A DNA stretch of 64,000 bases from Gemmatimonadota bacterium (GTDB taxonomy: Bacteria; Latescibacterota; UBA2968; GCA-2709665): NCBI GenBank assembly GCA_028873695.1, contig JAPPNU010000017.1, forward strand, positions 62,001 through 126,000. Direction: 5' to 3'. Each line of letters starts with the position of its first letter. Position 1 is the first letter of the stretch. Shown here piece by piece: positions 16,551-25,294 of the stretch. The notes beneath the pieces are model-generated. The model was not told the DNA's origin. It did no database searches and was given only the letters and a program-made list of their open reading frames with translations. Position numbers and translations under genes: made by a program.

Positions 16551-19240
16551 ACCTTTAATTCGGCTGTCTCCGTGATCGGATCGTAGCCGGACCCCGTAAG
16601 TACATTTACCGGAACGTCGTTGAAACCGAAACTTGCGAATACGGTGCCTCTGGGCGACTGCCGGGTCGCTTTCACCTTGATTCGGATGGAACCCCGCGCG
16701 CTCGACATCCGACACAAGCCTCCGTCGGTAAGACCCCATGCCGCCACGTCCGACGGATGCACCTCCAGCGTCTCTTCGGAAAGGAAATAGTCCATCCCTG
16801 CCGCCCTTCCGGTCTGGGTCCGCGTATGGTAGGCGTGCAACCTGCGACCGGTCGTCAGCCATACCGGAAAGTCGTCGCTGACCGTCTCCGCCGGATTGCG
16901 GTAGCGATGCTTTGTGAAGATACCCCGGCCATTCGCAAACTCGCCTTCGTGCAACATCGGCGTGCCCGGATGTTCGAACTCAGGAACCGGCCAATGGTAC
17001 GCGCCGTGCTCTATCCGGTCCCAATCCAGACCGGCGTATATTGGAGACACGCTGCACAACTCGTTGAACACATCCTCAGCAGAGCCGTACTCGAACCCGG
17101 GCGTTCCCATCCGTTTCGCAATCTCACTGATGATCCACCAGTCAGGACGGGCTTCTCCGGGGGGCGGGACCGCGGCGCGCAGCCGCTGGACGCGCCGTTC
17201 CGTATTCGTACATGTCCCATCCGTTTCACCCCAGGCCGTTGCCGGCAGCACCACGTCGGCGAGTTCCGCCGTTTCGGTCAGGAAAATGTCGATCACCACC
17301 AGGTGGTCGAGGCTTTCCAAAGCATGCGTGCAATGCGCCCTGTCCGGATCGGACATGACCGTGTTTTCCCCGTCGATCAGCATAGCGCGGATCCGGTCCC
17401 CGCACTGGTTCAGCGCCGCCACCTTCGTAATCCCCGTTTCCGCTTCCAGACGCCTGCCGTAAAGCCGTGAGAATCTCTCCGCGTTCTCGGGATCGTCACA
17501 CGGCTGGAACCCGGGGAATTTATCCGGAATGGCTCCTGAATCGCCCGCACCCTGGATGTTGTTCTGGCCGCGCATCGGATTGATGCCCGTGCCTTCTCGC
17601 CCCACGTTACCCGTCATCAGTGCCAGGTTGCACAGGCTCTGGACATTGTCGACGCCGCAGATATGCTCGGTTATTCCCAGCGTATAGTAGATCGCGCCCC
17701 GGTCCGCCTTACCGTACCAGATCGCCGCGAGTTCGATATCCTTCGCAGGCACCCCCGTAATCCGCTCAGCCCACTCCGGGGGGTATTCCTTGACATGCTC
17801 AAGCAAGTCTTCAGACTTCACGGTCCGGCGATTGACAAAGTCCCTGTCGACCAGACCTTCCCGCGCAATGACATGGGCCATTGCCAGCAGGAGAGCGACG
17901 TCCGACCCGACCCGCAACGGAAGATAGAGATCCGCCATCTCCGCAAGCGGAATACGCCGCGGATCCGCGACGATCAGCCTGGCGCCGCCTCTTATAGCTT
18001 TCTTCAGTCGCGTTGCCGCCACCGGATGACACTCGGTCATGTTCGTCCCGATGCAGAAGAACACGTCGGGCTTGTCCATATCGACCAGCGGATTCGACAT
18101 CGCCCCCCTTCCGACCGTGGCTGCCAGACCGGCAACCGTTGGGGCGTGTCAGGCGCGGCTGCAATTATCTATATAATTGGTACCGAATCCCGCGCGGATG
18201 AATTTCCCCATGACGTACGCGGCCTCGGTAGGCGCGCGACCCGATGCCACTCCGTACGCGCTGAATTTCCCGTGCTTCGCCCGGGCATCGTTGAAACCCT
18301 GAGCCGCGCGGTCCAGTGCCTCCTCCCAGCTCGCTTCACGCAGTTTACCGTCTCCTCGGCGCAGGAGCGGCGCCCCAAGGCGATCGCGGTGATGCACGAA
18401 GTCGAACGCAAACTGCCCCTTTACACAGAGCGCGCCATGGTTCGCCGGGCCGTCCATCGCGGGCTGGATGCCCACGATTTTCTCTCCCCTCGTCATCAGA
18501 TCCACGGAACACCCCACGCCGCAATACGGGCAGATTGTCCGTGTCTTTTCAATTCTCCCCGGCTCCCCGGATGCCCGCAGCGCCTTCCTGTCGGCGAGCG
18601 CGCCCGTGGGGCAGGTCTGAATGCACTGCCCGCAAAACGTACAGGACGAATCCTTCAGCAGGCCGTCGAATTCGGTTACGATCTGTGTGTCGAATCCGCG
18701 GCTCATCACGCTGATCGCGTCGTCTCCCTCCTGCTCGGCACAAACACGGACGCATCGGTAGCAGGAGATACACTTGTCGTAGTCCCGAAGCAGAAACGGA
18801 TTGTCGTCCTCCGTCTTGCTGCGTCCGGAAAGGGCGCCATCAAACCTGCCGGTCCGCGCGCCGTATCGATCCACGAGCGTGGCGAGTTCCTGCGAGGCAT
18901 ACCCGCTGAGGGGGTCCACATCGATCCCGGGGTTTTCGGACGCCACCATTTCCAGAAGCACCTTTCGATACTTCCGTATCGCATCCGTTTCCGATCGAAC
19001 GACCATGCCCGGCGCTGCGGGCGTGGTGCAGGAAGCCACGGGAGTTCGGGCGCCCTCCACGTCTACCACACAGAGCCGGCAACTTCCGAAGGGTTCCAGC
19101 CGGGCGTCGTAACACAGGGTCGGCACAGACTTCGAGTGCCTCTGCGCAACGTCGAAGACCGTTTCCCCTTCGGAGTACCGGACCGTCTCGCCGTCGAGGG
19201 TTATCGTGGCGGCTGTGGCTCTATCGCTGTCTTCGACCAT
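16502..19240 (-). CDS. fdhA: Formate dehydrogenase alpha subunit, selenocysteine-containing
   Basis: 912 residues if the in-frame TGA at 18149-18151 is read as selenocysteine (Sec364). Before it the frame reads DNCSRA, after it HAPTVAGLAATVGRGAMSN, the exact active-site context of formate dehydrogenases, where Sec or Cys binds Mo/W. Order of domains: an N-terminal [2Fe-2S] ferredoxin fold (CYDARLEPFGSCRLC), two [4Fe-4S] motifs (CISCYRCVRVC, CTFCGQCIQTCP), the MopB cluster (CPYCGVGC), then the molybdopterin catalytic domain and the C-terminal dinucleotide-binding domain. It is a soluble NAD-linked type with the NuoEF-like partner encoded upstream. A hairpin of SECIS type follows the TGA. A frameshift or nonsense mutation is much less likely, because both sides are fully conserved in frame. 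Confidence 0.93.
18119..18137 (-). promoter_or_regulatory. Bacterial SECIS element in fdhA mRNA
   Basis: In the mRNA, 11 bases after the UGA, a 7-bp stem forms between GGUUGCC and GGCAGCC, with one U-G pair and the loop GGUCU. The 11-base spacing and the GGUCU loop match the SECIS of Escherichia coli fdhF as I recall it, where SelB binds the loop. It directs selenocysteine insertion at 18149-18151. Confidence 0.88.
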
Positions 19241-19288
19241 TGCGCTCCGCCTTCCCGGATATGGGCGTCGTGCCTGCTCATGAACGGC

Positions 19289-20953
19289 CTACTGCCGCGA
19301 AACGTGCCTTTCCACCTGATCCGGAAAATACTTCATCAGGCTCTCCGTCACCAGAGGCGCCGCAGTGCCCAGACCACACGCGCTGGTGGCCATCATGGTC
19401 TCGCCGATATCATGTACTTCCGCCCGCCATTGCCCCACCCGTTCCGGTCCGTTGACGCCGTTCAGCCGCTCGACCAACCGGCGGGTGCCGATGCGGCACG
19501 GAAAACACTTGCCGCAGGACTCGTCCGCGAAAAAGGCCATCGCGTCGTGGGCGACCTCAATCATGTCCCTGCTGTCGTCAAACACGATGACGCCGCCCGC
19601 GCCCAGAAAAGACCCGAAGCCCTGCAGGCTGGGCTCGTCGAGAGTCGCTTCCAGCGCTTCGCCGGCAACAAAGCCGCCGGACAGTCCCGCCATGGTGACC
19701 GCCTGGATGTTCCGGCCGTTGGGGGCGCCGCCGCCCCAATCGTAAAGCAGCGTTCTCACGGGCAGGCCGAAGGGGACTTCGTAGTTGCCGGGGTTCGCGA
19801 TATCGCCCGACAGACTGATGACTTTGGTGCCTGGCTGATCGTTCAATCCGAGATTCCGGTACCAATCCGCGCCCTTGCGAATGATCTGCGGCACGGCAGC
19901 CAGCGTTTCGACGTTATTCACCGCCGTTGGCAGATTCTCGAACCCGTGGGTAACGGGGTACGGCGGCCGGTTTCTCGGAAACGGGTGCCTGCCCTCCAGG
20001 CTGTTCAGCAATGACCCCTCTTCGCCACACACATACGCTCCCCCGCCTCGACGGATATGAATCCGAAAGTCGAAATCCGTCCCCAGAATGCCGTCGCCAA
20101 GCAAGCCGGCGGCCTCCGCTTCTTCGATGGCGCATTCAAGAATGGTCAGCGTCTGAGGGTATTCGTACCGCAGGTAGATGAAACCGCGCGTGGCGCCCGT
20201 TGCGTACGCGGCGATGGCCATACCCTCCAGTACAGCGTGAGGATCATAGTCCAGCAGGGCACGATCCTTGAAGCAGCCGGGTTCTCCTTCGTCGGCGTTG
20301 CATACGACCGTCTTCGGACCGCTCGCGGCTTCTGAAACCGCGTTCCACTTCGGTCCCGTGGGAAAGCCCGCGCCTCCGCGGCCCGTCAGCCCGCTTTCCG
20401 TGACCCGTGCCACGACCTCAGCGGGCTTCATTCGCACAACTGCTCTCCTCAGTCCGTCGTACCCGCGGGTCGCGCGATACCCATCGAGACTCGAGCGGTT
20501 CGGCGCGCGAATTTGTCGAAAGACGCACTCCTCCCGTCCGCCGGGATTGTCCGCTGGCAGCGGCGTCGGGACTTCCCTCAGGTGACCGGCATTCGTCCCC
20601 ACCAGAACCCTGCGATTCTGAATCACCGGTACCGGTTCGTCACATCTTCCCGCGCACGCCATTGGGACGCCGTCCAGCGCGTCGCACAACTCCCGCGCGC
20701 CCCGAAGGGCGCAGATGGGGCCGGTGCAAACGCGGAATCCATCGAGTCCGCCCGGCTTGCGGGATAGGTGATGGTAGAAGGTTACGGTCCCGAACAAGTC
20801 TGCCAGCGGCGTTTTCAACCCACTGGAGATGGACCGGATGGCCTCGTCAGAGACATATCCGTCCCGATCGTGGAACGCGTGCAACAACGGCAGCAGCGGC
20901 GCGGGTTCATCCTTCCAGCGTCGAACCAGTTCGGCGTCCGAAGGATCCGCCAT
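19289..20953 (-). CDS. fdhB: NAD-dependent formate dehydrogenase beta subunit (NuoE-NuoF fusion)
   Basis: 554 aa. ATG 20953 has GGGAG seven bases upstream; the 17 codons above it are not conserved. The first about 150 residues are a NuoE-like [2Fe-2S] domain (VCTGPICALRGARELC, CAGRCDEPVPV). The rest is NuoF-like: GRGGAGFPTGPKWNA for NADH/FMN binding, CNADEGEPGCFKDR, RGGGAYVCGEEGSLLNSLEG, and SCGKCFPCRIGTRR plus SACGLG for the N3 cluster. It passes electrons from the alpha subunit to NAD+. It is the promoter-proximal gene of the operon, 48 bases ahead of fdhA. Confidence 0.9.
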   Translation of the reverse strand: MADPSDAELVRRWKDEPAPLLPLLHAFHDRDGYVSDEAIRSISSGLKTPLADLFGTVTFYHHLSRKPGGLDGFRVCTGPICALRGARELCDALDGVPMACAGRCDEPVPVIQNRRVLVGTNAGHLREVPTPLPADNPGGREECVFRQIRAPNRSSLDGYRATRGYDGLRRAVVRMKPAEVVARVTESGLTGRGGAGFPTGPKWNAVSEAASGPKTVVCNADEGEPGCFKDRALLDYDPHAVLEGMAIAAYATGATRGFIYLRYEYPQTLTILECAIEEAEAAGLLGDGILGTDFDFRIHIRRGGGAYVCGEEGSLLNSLEGRHPFPRNRPPYPVTHGFENLPTAVNNVETLAAVPQIIRKGADWYRNLGLNDQPGTKVISLSGDIANPGNYEVPFGLPVRTLLYDWGGGAPNGRNIQAVTMAGLSGGFVAGEALEATLDEPSLQGFGSFLGAGGVIVFDDSRDMIEVAHDAMAFFADESCGKCFPCRIGTRRLVERLNGVNGPERVGQWRAEVHDIGETMMATSACGLGTAAPLVTESLMKYFPDQVERHVSRQ

Positions 20954-21304
20954 TGCACACTCCCTATGGATGCCGGCCTGCCGGAAAATAACGCCCACCG
21001 GCATTCTGCCGGCGGGACACGCTCGTGTTAACCCGGATTAATATAGACAAGATAAATGTAGCTGTCAAGGCGGGTTACGGCAGACCGACTCTCGAAAACC
21101 CCCGCCGGATTTTGCGTCGGCTCTCTAGTGCGGAGAGCCAACGAAGGCAGCCATTCGGCTGGCGACGGTATCGTTCACAAAGGACTTGGAAACAGTCAGT
21201 CCGGAAATTACAATTGTGGGTAAACACGAACTCTCGACCCTGCATCCCGGTCTTTTCCGGCCGATACGGCTCAATTTCCTTCAACGTCGTTCCAGGAGGC
21301 ACAG
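20954..21304. other. Divergent intergenic region, fdh operon versus aminotransferase
   Basis: No coding sequence is supported here. It holds the fdh promoter (21040-21068), an 80-base fdh leader with GC-rich inverted repeats, and a 7-bp palindrome, GGCTCTC/GAGAGCC at 21119-21139 with a seven-base loop, which could be an operator. The Shine-Dalgarno of the plus-strand gene ends it. Confidence 0.6.
21040..21068 (-). promoter_or_regulatory. Sigma-70-type promoter of the fdh operon
   Basis: On the minus strand TTGACA (21068-21063), a spacer of exactly 17 bases, then TATATT (21045-21040). This is close to full consensus. Transcription would begin near 21033, giving a leader of about 80 bases before the fdhB start. 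Confidence 0.8.
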
Positions 21305-22519
21305 GTGAACCTACACGGCACGAACTGGCCGACGTCCGCAGACGAGGAAGTCTACTGGCGGAAGGTTCGGGCAGACTTTATGATCGCCGACGACGAGGTC
21401 TATCTCAATACCGGCTCCGTTGGCGTGCAACCCAGACGTGTATTCGAAAGGATGATCGCAATCCAGAAGGACGTGGAACGCAGCCCCATCCGGAATCGTG
21501 CGAAATATTCGGACGCACTGGACGAAAGCCGCCTCCGGCTGAGCAACTTCATTAACGCACAACCGGAGGACATTGCATTCACCTGCAACGTCACCGTATC
21601 CGTCAATATGGTGGTTGGCGGCCTTGACTGGCGTCCGGGTGATGAGATTCTGGCCTCAGATCACGAATACGGTGCAATCGACCATTGCCTTCATCAGGCG
21701 GAACGACGCCACGGGGTTGTGGTCAGGCGCGCGAAGATCCCGCCGCAGGCCGACGATCCCGATACCATCCTGGGCGCATTCGAGACTGAATTCACCGCTC
21801 GCACCCGACTGGTACTTTGCAGCCACATCTTTACCCGTTCCGGCCTGATAACGCCAGTCGGAGCGTTGGCCCGCCTCGCCCACCGGCGTGGCGCGATGAT
21901 CGCGGTCGACGGCGCCCATGCGCCGGGTATGATCCCACTGGACCTGGATGCCCTTGGATGTGACTTTTACGGCGGCAACTGCCACAAGTGGTTGTGCGCG
22001 CCAAAGGGTACCGGGTTTCTCTACGTCGCGCCGCACGCGCAGGAGCGCATGAATCACGTTATTGTAAGTTGGGGATACAGCCGCGAGGGGCCGAAACGGC
22101 GCGGAAACGGATCGCTCCGGATCAACGATCGTCCGTTTATGTGGGGAATCGAGAACTGGGGTACACGGGATCAGGCCGGTTTCATTGCGGTGGGCGAAGC
22201 AGTCGACTTCCAGGAACGGATCGGTAAACGTCGGATTTTGCGTCGAGGCCGGGCACTGGCTGCCTATCTGAGGGAAGGCATGGCGGCAACGGGCTGGGCA
22301 AGACTTCTCACACCCTCCAGGGCCGACATGTCCGGTTCAATCTCGGCATTCCAGGTGACTGGATTCGAAAACCTGGACCCATACGTGCGATATCGGATAA
22401 CCGTGCCGGCGCAGCGAGTCGATGGCGCCCACTGGATTCGCGTGTCCACCCACGTTTGCAACGGCTTTGACGATGTCGACCGGCTTATGGAAGCCCTGTA
22501 CGAACTACGAAACGTCTGA
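21305..22519 (+). CDS. Class V aminotransferase-fold PLP enzyme
   Basis: 404 aa with a GTG start; AGGAGG lies five bases upstream, which fixes the start. The PLP lysine is in GGNCHKWLCAPKGTGFLYV, preceded by VDGAHAPGMIPLDLDALGCDF, a normal aspartate-histidine pair for the family. Similar proteins are annotated as isopenicillin N epimerase-like enzymes, cysteine desulfurases or hercynylcysteine sulfoxide lyases. The length and the KWLCAPKG motif fit the epimerase-like branch best. It has its own transcription unit, divergent from the fdh operon. Substrate unknown. Confidence 0.85.
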   Translation: MNLHGTNWPTSADEEVYWRKVRADFMIADDEVYLNTGSVGVQPRRVFERMIAIQKDVERSPIRNRAKYSDALDESRLRLSNFINAQPEDIAFTCNVTVSVNMVVGGLDWRPGDEILASDHEYGAIDHCLHQAERRHGVVVRRAKIPPQADDPDTILGAFETEFTARTRLVLCSHIFTRSGLITPVGALARLAHRRGAMIAVDGAHAPGMIPLDLDALGCDFYGGNCHKWLCAPKGTGFLYVAPHAQERMNHVIVSWGYSREGPKRRGNGSLRINDRPFMWGIENWGTRDQAGFIAVGEAVDFQERIGKRRILRRGRALAAYLREGMAATGWARLLTPSRADMSGSISAFQVTGFENLDPYVRYRITVPAQRVDGAHWIRVSTHVCNGFDDVDRLMEALYELRNV

Positions 22520-22913
22520 GCCTTGAAACGAAGCGCGGTCGGCCAACGTTAACGCCGGGCTTCAAATCATTTCGCATGCACTGACCATGGCGCATTGGCC
22601 GTACTCAACCTGCCTGTTCGACCTCGTACGGTTGTTCCCCGCTGTGACGTCAGCATTGGCATCCGCATTTCCAACGCGACCTGCCGGCCGTCGTCGACCT
22701 TCGGCAAACCAGGGACCTCCGCTCACGGATCGCCGTACCCCGTAGCGGACATGGCCGGACATGGTGTTTGCATGTCGTCGAAGGCCAAGAACGCGTATTG
22801 AGATTATTCGTGTAAGTGTTTAAAATTCAACAAAATAGACAAATTGACATATAACTGCATAAATAACAAATAATTACGAGACTTCTCCAGCCCTTCGATC
22901 CTGATCCCGTTTG

Positions 22914-22942
22914 TTGAAAATTCGTGTAACCTCTAGTAAATT
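22914..22942 (+). promoter_or_regulatory. Candidate sigma-70 promoter P1 of the HU gene
   Basis: TTGAAA at 22914-22919, 17-base spacer, TAAATT at 22937-22942. It lies in the AT-rich segment about 75 bases before the start codon. Confidence 0.55.
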
Positions 22943-22948
22943 TTTTCC

Positions 22949-22978
22949 TTGCGGCAATCGGCACTTTGGTTCTATATT
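22949..22978 (+). promoter_or_regulatory. Candidate sigma-70 promoter P2 of the HU gene
   Basis: TTGCGG at 22949-22954, 18-base spacer, TATATT at 22973-22978, about 40 bases before the start codon. It is weaker than P1 at the -35 but better at the -10. Confidence 0.5.
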
Positions 22979-23018
22979 GTGTTTCGGCACAGTCGGGTAT
23001 GCCAAACGGGAGGAGAAA

Positions 23019-23348
23019 ATGACCACAACCAAAAAGGACCTGGCGCTCGAAATTTCGGAACGCCTGGGCGTTAAGAAGCAACTTGCCTACGAGGTTGTAG
23101 ATACGCTCTTCAAGGCTATGCGCGAGAGCCTCATTTCCGGTGACCGCATCGAGATTCGCGGTTTTGGCGTACTTGGCGTAAAAGACACCAAGCCCAAGCC
23201 TGCCGCACGGAACCCCCGGACGGGTGAAATCGTTTATGTACCCGCACGAAAAAAGAGCTATTTCAAAGCAGGGGTTCTCATCAAGAAAGCACTTCACCAG
23301 CCGCTGGACTCAACGACGAAGGAAGGATCCGAACCCCTTCACAGGTAA
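23019..23348 (+). CDS. HU/IHF-family DNA-binding protein
   Basis: 109 aa. ATG 23019 follows GGGAGGAGAAA, a strong ribosome site; codons further upstream lie over the promoters. The fold is complete: KKDLALEISERLGVKKQLAYEVVDTLF for the helices, GDRIEIRGFGVLGVKDTKPK, and the DNA-binding arm with RNPRTGEIVYVPARKKSYFKAG. A basic tail of about 17 residues extends beyond the usual 90. Family members bend DNA and pack the nucleoid, and IHF-type members support sigma-54 promoters. Whether this is HU or one IHF subunit cannot be decided. Confidence 0.93.
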   Translation: MTTTKKDLALEISERLGVKKQLAYEVVDTLFKAMRESLISGDRIEIRGFGVLGVKDTKPKPAARNPRTGEIVYVPARKKSYFKAGVLIKKALHQPLDSTTKEGSEPLHR

Positions 23349-23393
23349 CCGGATCACCTGTCGATTGAGCCTTCCACCCCGGGTTCGATTGTT

Positions 23394-23557
23394 AGATGCT
23401 GTTTTAAAATTACCGGTGCGTTCCCGAGCGTGAGCGAAAACGTGGTGGCCAAGGCGGGAAGATCCACCCATATTTGTCTATACGGGTGGATCTGACCGAC
23501 GCCGACCGGCACTTTTGCAGCCGCCCTAAGACCGCAGGGAATTTTAAGACAGCTTCT
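23394..23557 (+). repeat. Inverted-terminal-repeat element, copy 1 (full length)
   Basis: 164 bp. The left end reads AGATGCTGTTTTAAAAT and the reversed right end AGAAGCTGTCTTAAAAT, so the termini are near-perfect inverted repeats. Inside is a 9-bp stem, GATCCACCC (23461-23469) with GGGTGGATC (23484-23492) and a 14-base loop. Copies 2 and 3 share both ends. No reading frame of note is inside, so it is non-autonomous, like a MITE or an ERIC-type repeat. Confidence 0.85.
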
Positions 23558-23610
23558 TAGGGGAGTTTGTAAACCCGGGATCGCATCGGGACTCTCACAC
23601 CGAACGCCGG

Positions 23611-23645
23611 AAGCGGAGCGCCGGAGACGCCACTCCGCTTTTTTT
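23611..23645 (+). terminator. Rho-independent terminator, plus strand
   Basis: AAGCGGAG and CTCCGCTT pair across a 14-base loop and are followed by a T-run to 23645. It lies 263 bases after the HU stop codon and after repeat copy 1, so it ends either the HU transcript or an unrecognised small RNA. Confidence 0.75.
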
Positions 23646-23809
23646 GTTGACCGGAATCAACGGGTCGCGGCCTTTGCGTACTGACAGGCGCCGAACACCG
23701 GTCCTTCGCCGGGGGGTGTATCGGGGCCCTCGGGTTTCATTTGCGCAGGTCGATCCGGAGGCCGTCCGGACGACACGTGCTTCGCGTAACGGGTGCCTGT
23801 CCCTCGGGG

Positions 23810-25219
23810 TTAGTGGAATACCACCATCTTCAGCTCGGTCATTTCCTCCACCGCGTACTTTGGTCCTTCCTTGCCCATCCCGCTGTCTTTCAATCCGCCG
23901 TAAGGCATCAGGTCCGCCCGCCATTGAGGACCCCAATTCACCATAATGTTGCCCGACTGCACCCTGTTTACGAACTGCATCGCGTGGTCCAGGTTTTCCG
24001 TAAACAATGCGGCCGACAAACCGTAATTGGTGTCGTTGGCCGAGGAAATGGCCTCGTCGATTGATTCAAATCGGGTCAGACCGACGGCCGGACCAAAGAG
24101 TTCGTCGCATGAGATCCGCATTTTGGGGTCGACGTCCGCAACCACCGTTGGCGCGTGCAGTGTGCCGTCCCGGTCTCCGCCCACGATTACCCTTGCGCCG
24201 CCCTCCCTGGCCTCGCGTATCCAGGCGCCAACCCGCTCCGCGTCTCTCTCGCGGATCATCGGGCCCATGGCAACCGACTCATCCAGCTGATTGCCGATCG
24301 TCATCGCCTCCACCTGAGGCTTGAGTACGTCGATGAAGTCCTCGTACACGTCTTTGTTGACCATCACACGCTGCGCCGATATGCAAACCTGTCCGGCGTT
24401 GGCAAACCCTGTCGCGGTCGTGGCGGCAGCCACCTTGTCCAGATCGGCATCGGGCATGACGATTAACGGGGAATTGGACCCCAGTTCCATCGTCACTTTC
24501 TTCAGGCCCGCTGTCCTGCAGATCTGTTCACCCACGTCTCTGCTGCCGGTGAAGGAGATCTTTCGGACGCGGGAATCGGACGAGAGCAGGTCGCCGATTT
24601 CGCCTCCCGGTCCCGTGATGCACTGCACGGCTTCGGCCGGCGCTCCCGCATCCAGAAGGACTTCTACAAGCTTTATGGCGGAAAGCGGCGTGTCGGTGGC
24701 CGGTTTGATGATGACCGAATTCCCGGCCGCCAGCGCGGGTCCGACCTTGTGACAGACCAGATTCAGAGGAAAATTGAAGGGCGTAATCGCCACGACAACG
24801 CCACAGGGTACTCGAACGGTAAATCCGAATTTGCCCTCCGCACCGGTTGCGCCATCCAGAGGGATGGTCTCGCCGTAGAGACGTTTCGCCTCCTCGGCCG
24901 AGAGTGTGATCGTATCGACTGCCCGCGCGGCCTCCCCGCGGCCTTCGGAAATGACCTTTCCCTCTTCGGCGGAAATGGTCTGCCCGAGATCCTCCTGGCG
25001 TTCTGCCATCAGTTCAGCTGCACGGTGCAGAACCCGGTATCGTTCGTGGGCCGGCATCGCCGCCATCACTTCCGCGCCCCTGGCCGCAGTCGCCAGGGCG
25101 GCTTGTATGTCCCCGCCGTCGGCGCGCGGAACCGTATCGATAACCGAGCCGTCGTACGGGTTCAGCACCTCGATTTTGTCTTCCTTGTCCAGCCAGCGGG
25201 AATTGACGAACATCTTCAT
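23810..25219 (-). CDS. NAD(P)-dependent aldehyde dehydrogenase
   Basis: 469 aa, starting MKMFVNSRWLDKEDK. ATG 25219 is preceded by AAGGAGGG at a six-base spacing. The catalytic cysteine is in GFANAGQVCISAQR and the general-base glutamate in VTMELGSNSPL; the Rossmann motif GSRDVGEQI (SFTGSRDVG) is intact. It resembles the GAPN, lactaldehyde and phosphonoacetaldehyde branch of the family, but not closely enough to name a substrate. It lies 75 bases downstream of the phosphatase gene on the same strand. Confidence 0.9.
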   Translation of the reverse strand: MKMFVNSRWLDKEDKIEVLNPYDGSVIDTVPRADGGDIQAALATAARGAEVMAAMPAHERYRVLHRAAELMAERQEDLGQTISAEEGKVISEGRGEAARAVDTITLSAEEAKRLYGETIPLDGATGAEGKFGFTVRVPCGVVVAITPFNFPLNLVCHKVGPALAAGNSVIIKPATDTPLSAIKLVEVLLDAGAPAEAVQCITGPGGEIGDLLSSDSRVRKISFTGSRDVGEQICRTAGLKKVTMELGSNSPLIVMPDADLDKVAAATTATGFANAGQVCISAQRVMVNKDVYEDFIDVLKPQVEAMTIGNQLDESVAMGPMIRERDAERVGAWIREAREGGARVIVGGDRDGTLHAPTVVADVDPKMRISCDELFGPAVGLTRFESIDEAISSANDTNYGLSAALFTENLDHAMQFVNRVQSGNIMVNWGPQWRADLMPYGGLKDSGMGKEGPKYAVEEMTELKMVVFH

Positions 25220-25294
25220 GGTCTTCCCTCCTTCGAGATTACGCCGTTGGTTGATTCCGGTTCGGCAGTCCATCCGCGCGGCGTGTCAAACGCG

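Larger units (their letters stand above)
22520..23018 (+). other. Intergenic region with AT-rich promoter segment upstream of the HU gene
   Basis: I see no supported gene in 22520-22800; the short frames there have no family resemblance and no ribosome site. From 22795 the sequence turns AT-rich and probably curved. ATTCGTGTAA occurs twice (22806-22815 and 22920-22929). The two candidate promoters are listed separately. Confidence 0.5.
23349..23809. other. Convergent intergenic region with repeat copy 1 and a distal terminator
   Basis: Between HU (plus) and the aldehyde dehydrogenase (minus). It contains the inverted-repeat element at 23394-23557 and a plus-strand terminator at 23611-23645. 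I see no protein gene. The segment between the HU stop and the terminator could be an mRNA 3' part or a small RNA. Confidence 0.55.

Noticed and set aside
18100..18151. Two separate truncated formate dehydrogenase genes or a nonsense mutation
   Set aside because: The reading frame is identical on both sides, the residues around the TGA are the active-site sequence, and the SECIS hairpin follows; selenocysteine is the better explanation.
22562..22801. Short open frames on both strands between aminotransferase and HU gene
   Set aside because: No ribosome site, no recognisable family, Arg/Ser-rich shadow composition.
22827..23297. Minus-strand frame of 156 codons across the HU gene
   Set aside because: It is antisense to HU, whose sequence is strongly conserved.
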